A stretch of 22,487 nucleotides of DNA from Planctomycetia bacterium. GTDB lineage: Bacteria; Planctomycetota; Planctomycetia; Gemmatales; Gemmataceae. The first letter of the stretch is position 1, and each line of letters opens with the position of its first letter. The translations under genes and the position numbers were made by a program. The notes under the pieces are model-generated. The model ran no database searches. It had not been told where the DNA came from and was given only the letters and a program-made list of their open reading frames with translations. Location of the stretch: assembly GCA_022616395.1 (NCBI GenBank), contig JAKEEV010000404.1, positions 1 to 22,487 on the forward strand, in the 5' to 3' direction. Positions 14,999 to 21,474 of the stretch are shown here, piece by piece.

Positions 14999-15310
14999 GG
15001 TGAACCCAGCGAATCCCAACCGCATGGTTGGGGTAGTTTGGCGGGAGGCGGCAAGGCGGGAGAGAACCAACACTCGACGATAGTATCAAAATACAGGAGC
15101 CGGGGCCACCGGAAAGGAATCCTGCTTGGGTTGTTCAGGTGTGAAGTTGCGGATTGTGGGATACCTCCGGCAATCGAGCTGGTCAGCGTTTGGACAACCC
15201 CAGTTCACTTCACTCGGAAGCGACCCCAGAGTTTCCACACTCTCATCGAAGTCCCCGAAGTCCCTGTCGTGAACGTGCCGATTCCTTCTGTGGGTCATGG
15301 GAGGATTCGC
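14999..15310. other. Divergent intergenic region, no gene seen
   Basis: These 312 bases separate the minus-strand cytochrome-like gene from the plus-strand sulfotransferase, so promoters for both should lie here. A plus-strand frame runs through it from 14198, but that frame is antisense to the DUF1549 gene upstream and does not belong to the sulfotransferase. GGGAGGA at 15299-15305 is the ribosome site of the sulfotransferase. I see no convincing sigma-70 boxes, operator or structured RNA. Confidence 0.55.
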
Positions 15311-16396
15311 ATGTTGGTTTGGCTGGCCTCGTATCCGCGTTCCGGGAACACGCTGTTGCGGCAGGTGCTCAAGGCGTGTTTCGATTTGCCATCGTGCGAG
15401 GGGTTGGAGCCGGTGCCGACGAACTTTCGCGAACCCGATGGCATTCGCGACGAGTTCTACGGTTCGTATTTCGTCGAGGGCGACCCGGACAAGTTCTATC
15501 AGCACGCGCTCGACACTACCGACGTGGTGTTCATCAAGTCGCACCAACTTCCCCGCGACAACGAGAAGGCGATTTACGTTGTTCGTGACGGCCGGCTGGC
15601 TCTGAAGAGCTTCGTCAAGTTCCAGGAGAACCATCACTCCAACGCGTCAACCTTTGAATCACTCCTGGTCGGGGATCATGCATATGGCGATTGGACGAGC
15701 CATTACCGGGCGTGGAGCGAGCGACCCCGCGGAGAAACGCTGGTTCTGCGCTTCGAGGAGCTGGTCGAAGCAGACGCAGCTCTGCTGGAACAACTCGCGT
15801 GTTTCATCGGGCGAACTGGCCCTTTACGGCCGTGGGTGAATCCGCAGGCGGAATTGCGTGCGCATGACCCGGCCTTCTTCGGCAGCGGCAATCGTGTGTG
15901 GAAACCGGACGAGTTCTGGACCGAGTCCCGATTGCGGGCGTTTGACACGCTCCACGGGTCACTGCTTGTCGAACTGGGATACGCAAACGGTGCGGAAGTG
16001 GAAGCCACGGCGTATCCAGCCGGTTCGGACCAAGAGCGGCTCTTGCGCCTGACGCACCGACTCGCAGCAAACTCCGCAAACCTTCAGCGCGTCTGTGACG
16101 AGCGGCACGCCGCACTTGTCCGAACACAGCGCGTCTGCGACGAGTTAGCGGCCGAAATCGCGCGGCTCGCGGAGGCGTGCCAGGAGCGCGCTCGTTTAAT
16201 CACAAGCCTCCATCAGGTGTGCGCTGAGAGTCAGACCGCGCTGAACGCCGCGCGCCAGCGTCTCCAGGCAACTGAGCAGCAATTGCAAGCCGCGCAGAAG
16301 CGTGCCGGCGAACTGGAAGCCCAGAGCAAGGCGTCTGAACGCGGGATGTCGCGTCTGCCGGTGTTCGGATTCCTGAGGCGGATGGTTCGTGGGTAA
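15311..16396 (+). CDS. Sulfotransferase with C-terminal coiled coil
   Basis: 361 aa. GGGAGGA five bases upstream fixes the ATG. The PAPS 5'-phosphosulfate loop is at the very N-terminus: W-L-A-S-Y-P-R-S-G-N-T-L-L-R (4-17). The 3'-phosphate region is I-Y-V-V-R-D-G-R-L-A-L-K-S-F (88-101), with Arg and Ser in the usual positions. V-F-I-K-S-H (73-78) matches the K-x-H catalytic strand, and L-R-F-E-E-L (146-151) is also typical. The fold ends near residue 235. Residues about 243-345 are a Leu/Ala/Glu/Arg/Gln-rich coiled coil with a repeated Q-R-V-C-D-E motif. A basic tail F-L-R-R-M-V-R-G ends the protein. The acceptor is unknown: glycan, lipid or protein. No signal peptide is visible. It lies 78 bases before the NAD fusion gene on the same strand. 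Confidence 0.88.
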   Translation: MLVWLASYPRSGNTLLRQVLKACFDLPSCEGLEPVPTNFREPDGIRDEFYGSYFVEGDPDKFYQHALDTTDVVFIKSHQLPRDNEKAIYVVRDGRLALKSFVKFQENHHSNASTFESLLVGDHAYGDWTSHYRAWSERPRGETLVLRFEELVEADAALLEQLACFIGRTGPLRPWVNPQAELRAHDPAFFGSGNRVWKPDEFWTESRLRAFDTLHGSLLVELGYANGAEVEATAYPAGSDQERLLRLTHRLAANSANLQRVCDERHAALVRTQRVCDELAAEIARLAEACQERARLITSLHQVCAESQTALNAARQRLQATEQQLQAAQKRAGELEAQSKASERGMSRLPVFGFLRRMVRG

Positions 16397-16418
16397 TTCC
16401 ATCCGTGGTGCAATTCCA

Positions 16419-16470
16419 ACTCGTCGTGTACAACTAGGGCAACTGTCGTTTCTCGATTCGACGAGTGCCC
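16419..16470 (+). promoter_or_regulatory. Candidate leader with two mutually exclusive hairpins
   Basis: ACTCGTCG (16419-16426) can pair perfectly with CGACGAGT (16459-16466). Alternatively GGGCA (16437-16441) pairs with TGCCC (16466-16470) and GTCG (16445-16448) with CGAC (16459-16462). The two folds compete for the same bases and end 4 bases before the ATG at 16475. Either would cover the only purine-rich stretch (ACGAG) near the start. This could be translational control, but it is a by-eye pairing in GC-rich DNA and no known NAD or cobalamin riboswitch was recognised. Confidence 0.35.
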
Positions 16471-16474
16471 TGTG

Positions 16475-18766
16475 ATGCCTCCGCTCACTGATACCGACAT
16501 CCGCGCCCACCTCGGCTCACTCGCAGTGCCACCTGGCGCTCTGGGCGAACTGGAGCCGTTCGCGGTGCAATTGTGTAGCGTTCAGCAAACACTCACTCCG
16601 GTCACAACCCCGCGGCGGCTGGTTCTTTTTGCCGAGGACATCGCCTCCTCCGGCGAAAGTCAGATTGGTCCGACCATTCGCAGTATCGCTTCCGGCACAG
16701 CGGCAAGTTCTGTTGTCGCGAAGTCTACACACACCGATTTGGTGCTGGTGGATGTCGGCTCGCGTACTGATCCGCTGCCGGAGTCTCCGCACTACCGTTG
16801 CCGCAAGGTTCGCTCCGGCGTGCGCGACTTCACGCGGCACCCCGCTCTGAGCGCCGATGAGTTTCGCGCGGCGTTCATCGTTGGTCAGCAGGAAGCCGAC
16901 CGAGCCGCGGCGGAAGGAATGAAGCTCATCGCGGTGGACTTGCTCGGCGCTGGAAGCATGGGAGCGGCCGAGCGCGTGCTGATGCTTCTTGGAATAACGC
17001 CCGCCACCGGCGACACAGCGACGCGAACCGCTATCGAGCGGGCCAGCGGACAGTTCGCCGAAGACCTCGTGGGCGCGATTGCGTCCATTGGCAATTCCAA
17101 CATCGCGGCCGCGGCTGGATTAATCGCGAGGGCCGCCGAAATTGGACTGACGGTCGTGCTCAACGGGTTTCTTGCGTCCGTTCCGGCACACGTCGCGGAT
17201 CGACTCTCTCCCGGCACGCGGGCGAACATCATCGAACTGTCTGGACACGCCATGCCGACCGAAGGTGTGGGCGTGCTACTCACGTTCTCCACGCTCGACG
17301 CGGCCGCGGCGATAGTGTCTGGCGTTTCCTCACGCAACTTGGCTGGTGTTGCACCAGTGCGAGTGCCGGCCGAACCGAAGCAAGCGCGCAAGGTGGCGAT
17401 CTTCACCGGCAGCTTCGACCCACCAACGACCTTCCACCGCCGGGTGGCGAGACTCTTGCGCGGTCGCGGATTTGATGAAGTGATCGTTCGGCCAGTCGGC
17501 CCGCGTTACGACCATCCCGAAATCGAACACGCTGCATCAATTCACCGAGCCGTAATGGTCGATCTGGCCTTCCGCGACTTGCCGGGCGTGCGCGTTGAAC
17601 TGGCGGACCTCGATGACGCCACGTTCACGCCTCACTTCTCCTTCGACGACCTGCACGCTGACCGCGGGGAAGTGTGGCACGTGATCTCCTCGGAGTTCGT
17701 GGTTCACGGGCGCAACGGACACTCGGCGATTCACACGAAGTGGGAATGCGGGCTGGACGCATGGGGAAGCTCGCGCTTTGTGGTTCTGCATCCCACCAGC
17801 GCACCACCCGACGCGGCCGATTTGCCTCCGGTGTGTTCACTGCTGCCAGTTGATGGTCACGTGCCGACCGCCGACATTCGCCTGCGCGTGTTCCAGGGAG
17901 GAGAAGCCCAACCGGAAGTGTCCGCGGAGGTGGAGGAATACATTCGCCGATACCGGCTGTTCTCCGGAATCCCCGCTCCTCGTGAGACGCGCGTGAAGCT
18001 CTGCGATGTGAGGCTGAAAATCGTGTTCGACGAGATGAACCCGAAGGCCCGCGACATGGCCGAACGGTTCCGCAAACTGGAAACGAGCGACCCAACTCAC
18101 ATTCTTGTGCTTGGCGGTGATGGCACAATGCTACAAGCGATCCGCGACCACTGGCGGTTGCGGTTGCCGTTCATCGGATTGAATGCGGGCACGCTCGGCT
18201 TCTTGATGAACGAATCGCTGCCGGATGAACTCGAAGGCATGGAGGTGAGGCTCTATCACATGCCGATGTTGCGTGTGGATACGGAAACGCCGGACGGTCG
18301 GCGTCTGTATTCGCTGGCGTTCGGCGATGCATGGATGGAACGCAATAGCGGGCAGGCCGCGTGGATGCGAGTCGATGTGGATGGGAGAACGCAGGTTCCG
18401 CGCGTGGTAGGAGACGGGTTGCTCGTCGCGACTCCATCGGGATCAAGCGCGTATGCGCGAGCGATGGGAGCAACTCCCGTCCCGCTGACCGCACCCGTCC
18501 TGACGCTGGCCGGCTCGAACGTCTTCCGCCCGCGATTCTGGAAGCCAGTGACGCTTCCCGAAACCGCGAAGGTGTCCCTGACGAGCCTCGATCACTCCGG
18601 CAAGCGGCCGATCCGCGGATTCATCGACGGCCGACCGCTTGGTCTGGTGCGCGCGATGCACATGCGCGTCAGCACAATCGCCGCCGCCGAAGTTGCCTTC
18701 ACGCCGGAGTTCGATCTCTCCGCGCGCCTCTTACGCTCGATGTTCCCACCTTCAGACGTAGTGTGA
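16475..18766 (+). CDS. CobT-like / NMN adenylyltransferase / NAD kinase fusion protein
   Basis: 763 aa in one open frame. Residues 1-290 resemble CobT: P-P-G-A-L-G near 19, the F-A-E-D region near 52, V-L-V-D-V-G near 90, G-A-G-S-M-G near 158, V-V-L-N-G-F-L near 227, G-H-A-M-P-T-E-G near 257. Residues 305-496 are an adenylyltransferase: V-A-I-F-T-G-S-F-D-P-P-T-T-F-H-R at 307-322 has the (H/T)-x-x-H nucleotide motif, and P-T-A-D-I-R near 464 sits where S-x-x-x-I-R is expected. Residues 505-763 are NAD kinase: L-G-G-D-G-T (546-551), G-L-N-A-G-T-L-G-F-L (568-577), V-V-G-D-G-L-L-V-A-T-P-S-G-S-S-A-Y (644-660). Expected chemistry is NaMN or NMN plus ATP to NaAD or NAD, then phosphorylation to NADP. 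The CobT-like part lacks G-I-G-N-T-T and the L-G-E-G-T-G catalytic block, so its activity is doubtful. A GTG at 16472 is an alternative start. Cytoplasmic. Confidence 0.86.
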   Translation: MPPLTDTDIRAHLGSLAVPPGALGELEPFAVQLCSVQQTLTPVTTPRRLVLFAEDIASSGESQIGPTIRSIASGTAASSVVAKSTHTDLVLVDVGSRTDPLPESPHYRCRKVRSGVRDFTRHPALSADEFRAAFIVGQQEADRAAAEGMKLIAVDLLGAGSMGAAERVLMLLGITPATGDTATRTAIERASGQFAEDLVGAIASIGNSNIAAAAGLIARAAEIGLTVVLNGFLASVPAHVADRLSPGTRANIIELSGHAMPTEGVGVLLTFSTLDAAAAIVSGVSSRNLAGVAPVRVPAEPKQARKVAIFTGSFDPPTTFHRRVARLLRGRGFDEVIVRPVGPRYDHPEIEHAASIHRAVMVDLAFRDLPGVRVELADLDDATFTPHFSFDDLHADRGEVWHVISSEFVVHGRNGHSAIHTKWECGLDAWGSSRFVVLHPTSAPPDAADLPPVCSLLPVDGHVPTADIRLRVFQGGEAQPEVSAEVEEYIRRYRLFSGIPAPRETRVKLCDVRLKIVFDEMNPKARDMAERFRKLETSDPTHILVLGGDGTMLQAIRDHWRLRLPFIGLNAGTLGFLMNESLPDELEGMEVRLYHMPMLRVDTETPDGRRLYSLAFGDAWMERNSGQAAWMRVDVDGRTQVPRVVGDGLLVATPSGSSAYARAMGATPVPLTAPVLTLAGSNVFRPRFWKPVTLPETAKVSLTSLDHSGKRPIRGFIDGRPLGLVRAMHMRVSTIAAAEVAFTPEFDLSARLLRSMFPPSDVV

Positions 18767-18892
18767 GTGCGAGTGTGAGTGTGAGTGAAAAACAGTGAAA
18801 GGCAGAAGACCAGAAGCGGTCTTGGCTCTGGTCTTCTGCTTTTGTCTTCACTCTTCTTCTCTTCACTCACACTCACACTCACACTCGCGAGC
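18761..18892. terminator. Bidirectional terminator in a GTGTGA hexamer inverted repeat
   Basis: The inner stem is a perfect 12 bp: GCAGAAGACCAG (18802-18813) and CTGGTCTTCTGC (18828-18839), with a 14-base loop. TTTTGTCTT follows, so the plus-strand form looks like an intrinsic terminator for the NAD fusion gene. The outer arms are GTGTGA/GTGCGA units on the left and ACTCAC units on the right, facing each other. The left arm includes the stop codon of the fusion gene. The array fills the gap to the convergent oxidoreductase gene, which ends at 18903. Confidence 0.8.
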
Positions 18893-18902
18893 GAAGCGAG
18901 TG

Positions 18903-20309
18903 CTAGCCCAGTTTCCAGTCTCCGCGGCGCTTGCGAGAAAGCATCTTGTTGGCCTCGTCATCATCGAACTTGTACGCCTTCGGATCCCACTTGAGTTTCT
19001 TCTCGGTGCGCAGAGCGATTGTTCCGATGTGGCAGACGATCACCGAGCCTGCCCCGACTTCAACTCCGCAGATCGGCGTTGCACGACTCGCCACACAATC
19101 GAGGAAGTTCTTCATGTGGTCGCTTGGCCGAGATGGGTAGAGCTTCGGCATGTCGGCTTCCTTGATTGGGGCGAAGATCGCCTTGTCGGACGCAAGCAAT
19201 AGCCCGCGACTGACGAAGAGCGTTCCCGAATCGCCAACCACCAGCACGCCGTTCTCACCTCCGGTCAAGTCGCCCTTGCGTGGGTTGCCGTTGGTGTCCA
19301 CGAGTCCCTTTACAGTGGAACCGGCACCGTGGCTGACTTCCATCTTCACGCCGTTGGCGTAGGTGTGCCGAACTTTGAATGTGGCGTGACAGTTGTAACC
19401 ATCTCCTCCATCGTATGGCTTCGCGGCGTCCACACTTTCCACGGATACCGGCCCGCTGCCGTCCATGTTGAGCATCCACTGAGCGATGTCGATGTGGTGC
19501 GCGCCCCAGTCGGTCATCTTTCCTCCGCTGTAGTCGTACCACCAGCGGAATTCGTAGTGGCAGTTCGTCTTCTTTCCGTCGAGGCGGAACGGAACTTTCG
19601 GCGTTGGGCCAAGCCACATATCCCAGTCGAGTTCCTTCGGCGGATCAACAGCCTTGATTGGGCCACTGGTTGGGTTACTTCCGATGCGGCACTCAAGCGT
19701 CTGAATCTTGCCAACCCGACCGGCTCGAACCAACTCCGTCGCCAGCCGGAATCGTCCGGCCATTTCGCAGCGCTGCTGACTGCCGGTTTGAAGCACGCGC
19801 TTGGTCTCGGCGGTAACCTTCTTCATCGCGAGAGCTTCTTCGACCGTCAGAGTCAGCGGCTTCTCACAATAGACGTCCTTGCCCGCTTTCATTGCGGCAA
19901 TGGCGATGATCGCGTGCCAGTGGTCGGGCACCGCGACGATGACCGCGTCCACGTCCTTGCTTGTGACCAGTTCGCGGAAGTCCTTGTAACCCTTCACGGC
20001 GTAGCCATCGCCCTTGTACTGCTTGACGGCGGATTCGAGGTGTCGGCCGTCTACATCGCAGACCGCGGTGAAGTTGACATGTTTGAACTTCCTGGCCGCG
20101 TTGTAGAGATCGTTTGAGCGCCGAGGACGCGGACCGACTCCGATCACACCGATGTTGAGCTTGCCGTTTGCGCCTGGCTGCTTCTCTTGCGCGCCTGACG
20201 CGGCACCGAAAAACTCGTGCGAATACCAGCCGGGCAGTCCCGCTGCGGTGAGTGCCGCCACCGAGCGAGTCATAAATCCTCGGCGGGAGAGATTTCCGCG
20301 ATCCAACAT
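18903..20309 (-). CDS. Gfo/Idh/MocA family oxidoreductase with Tat signal
   Basis: 468 aa. The Tat signal is L-S-R-R-G-F-M-T-R-S-V-A-A-L-T-A-A-G (8-24), so export is expected. The NAD(P)-binding fold opens with L-N-I-G-V-I-G-V-G (51-59) and has an acidic residue at C-D-V-D (84-87). The family motif is V-Y-C-E-K-P-L-T (147-154), whose Lys is the conserved catalytic or cofactor-contact residue. The C-terminal domain contains W-W-Y-D-Y-S-G-G-K-M-T-D-W-G-A-H-H-I-D-I-A-Q-W, typical of planctomycete secreted members. The ATG at 20309 is preceded by AAGGG at 7 bases. A longer frame to 20507 would lack the signal at its start. The substrate is probably a sugar or inositol derivative and cannot be fixed. 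It is divergent from the DUF4261-like gene across 115 bases. Confidence 0.93.
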   Translation of the reverse strand: MLDRGNLSRRGFMTRSVAALTAAGLPGWYSHEFFGAASGAQEKQPGANGKLNIGVIGVGPRPRRSNDLYNAARKFKHVNFTAVCDVDGRHLESAVKQYKGDGYAVKGYKDFRELVTSKDVDAVIVAVPDHWHAIIAIAAMKAGKDVYCEKPLTLTVEEALAMKKVTAETKRVLQTGSQQRCEMAGRFRLATELVRAGRVGKIQTLECRIGSNPTSGPIKAVDPPKELDWDMWLGPTPKVPFRLDGKKTNCHYEFRWWYDYSGGKMTDWGAHHIDIAQWMLNMDGSGPVSVESVDAAKPYDGGDGYNCHATFKVRHTYANGVKMEVSHGAGSTVKGLVDTNGNPRKGDLTGGENGVLVVGDSGTLFVSRGLLLASDKAIFAPIKEADMPKLYPSRPSDHMKNFLDCVASRATPICGVEVGAGSVIVCHIGTIALRTEKKLKWDPKAYKFDDDEANKMLSRKRRGDWKLG

Positions 20310-20424
20310 GGCGAGTCCCTTTCGAAACGAGTGGTGAGGGGAGGGTGGATTGTGAAGGAGTATGATACCACGAGGGGGAACACGAACGGGAACGAGAAAT
20401 CCTCCTCCGCGAGCGAGATTCCGC

Positions 20425-21357
20425 ATGTCCGACGATCTTCTCCAGCGGTTTTCCGGGCGCGGAGTGCCTCGAATCGGCGGCCCTCCAGTCGCCAATCCGC
20501 GCCTCACCGATCCTTTGGGCTTACAGTGCCTCTTCGATGAACCGCTGGAGTTGCCAGCCGAAGGATTGGCGCTGGCTCTGTGCGATTATCACGCGGAGCT
20601 GGCCGATGCGAGCGTGGAACTCTTTCCCGTTCCGTCCAATCAACCGATTGGAACGAGGGGACTTCAACCCGCGATGCTCGGGCTTCTCGCGTGGGGTCCG
20701 CATGTGCTGAAGTTGGTGGGTTTCGCCAACCCGATGCCTTCCGCAGCGGTGGAGTCGTGCGTGCGGCCAGCGCACTTCGATCCGAGTTTCAAGGAACTCG
20801 CCTACCGGCATCAGTCGCACGTTCTGCTCTATTACGCCGGCTACGATCACGATCCGCTTGAACAGTATGTTGCTCTGGCCGCGGCTGCGGGTGTGCTGGC
20901 GCGATTTGGCTCGGTGGTCACTCTGAACGAGACCGCGCACACCGCGATTCCTTCCGCCGTGCTTCTTCCACATGAAGAAGATGCCGGCGACATGCTGACC
21001 GCGCTGCGCAAGTTACCGCTACCGTTTCTCTATTGCGGCTTTGTGAAGCTGGAAGTGGAAGGCGAGCCGGGCGTGTGGATGCGGACCTTCGGCGCTCACC
21101 GATTCGGGCTGACCGATCTCGCGTATCGAGCGACAAGCCACGACGAAGGTACAAGCACGTTCCAGTTGTTCAACGGGATGCTGACGTATCTGCGCGCCAG
21201 CGGCCAATCCTTCGGGCCGGGCCACACGATGCAAGTCGACGATGATCTTTTCCTGCGCTTGCGCGCGCGAGATGAAACGGAATGGTATCTGGCAAGCGAG
21301 GGCCAGATGCTCGTCGCGGAGCGGGTGCCTTCTCCTGAGTCACCGAGGAATCAGTGA
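20425..21357 (+). CDS. DUF4261-like protein of unknown function
   Basis: 310 aa, no signal peptide. The central region has H-V-L-L-Y-Y-A-G-Y-D-H-D-P-L-E-Q-Y, an Ala-rich helix, V-V-T-L-N-E-T-A-H-T-A-I-P and later M-R-T-F-G-A-H-R-F-G-L-T-D-L-A-Y. This pattern (strand with G-x-D, helix, then N-E-x-x-x-x-x-x-P and a terminal F-G-x-x-x-x-G-x-x-D block) fits what I know of DUF4261. The assignment is from memory, not a search. The ATG at 20425 begins M-S-D-D-L-L-Q-R-F; an upstream frame to 20362 adds only low-complexity Arg/Pro residues. Only a weak GAG precedes the start. The last codons and the stop (N-Q-stop) are already part of the heptamer repeat that follows. No enzyme motif is evident. Confidence 0.7.
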   Translation: MSDDLLQRFSGRGVPRIGGPPVANPRLTDPLGLQCLFDEPLELPAEGLALALCDYHAELADASVELFPVPSNQPIGTRGLQPAMLGLLAWGPHVLKLVGFANPMPSAAVESCVRPAHFDPSFKELAYRHQSHVLLYYAGYDHDPLEQYVALAAAAGVLARFGSVVTLNETAHTAIPSAVLLPHEEDAGDMLTALRKLPLPFLYCGFVKLEVEGEPGVWMRTFGAHRFGLTDLAYRATSHDEGTSTFQLFNGMLTYLRASGQSFGPGHTMQVDDDLFLRLRARDETEWYLASEGQMLVAERVPSPESPRNQ

Positions 21358-21463
21358 ACAGTGAACAGTCATCAGTAATCAAGTCATCGAGTCGGAAGCG
21401 GCTTCTTGCCTTCCGAACTGATGACTGCTGACCGATCACTGATGACTGTTCACTGTTCACCGA
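21351..21463. terminator. CAGTGAA heptamer inverted repeat between convergent genes
   Basis: The left arm (21351-21376) starts with CAGTGAA twice, then CAGTCAT and CAGTAAT. It matches the inverted right arm (21438-21463) at 25 of 26 positions. Between them is a second imperfect stem built on CGGAAG and CTTCCG. The left arm overlaps the stop codon of the DUF4261-like gene, and the right arm ends 12 bases before the stop of the convergent PQQ-propeller gene. A long stem here is likely to end or protect both transcripts. Confidence 0.75.
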
Positions 21464-21474
21464 TAACTCGCCGT

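Noticed and set aside
14198..15310. Long upstream extension of the sulfotransferase frame
   Set aside because: It is antisense to the DUF1549 gene and low in recognisable motifs. A strong ribosome site and the PAPS-binding motif mark 15311 as the start.
16397..16474. Cobalamin riboswitch upstream of the CobT-like gene
   Set aside because: The gap is only 78 bases, too short for a cobalamin riboswitch, and no conserved B12-box-like sequence was seen.
17389..18766. Separate nadD and nadK genes with internal starts
   Set aside because: The frame is open throughout, and no stop, ribosome site or likely start was found at the domain junctions. A fusion is the simpler reading.
18761..18892. Origin iterons or protein-binding direct repeats
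   Set aside because: The repeats form facing arms around a terminator-like stem between convergent genes. No replication gene is nearby.
21351..21463. CRISPR-like short repeats
   Set aside because: Units are only 7 bp with no spacers, and the arms are inverted rather than direct. No cas gene is nearby.
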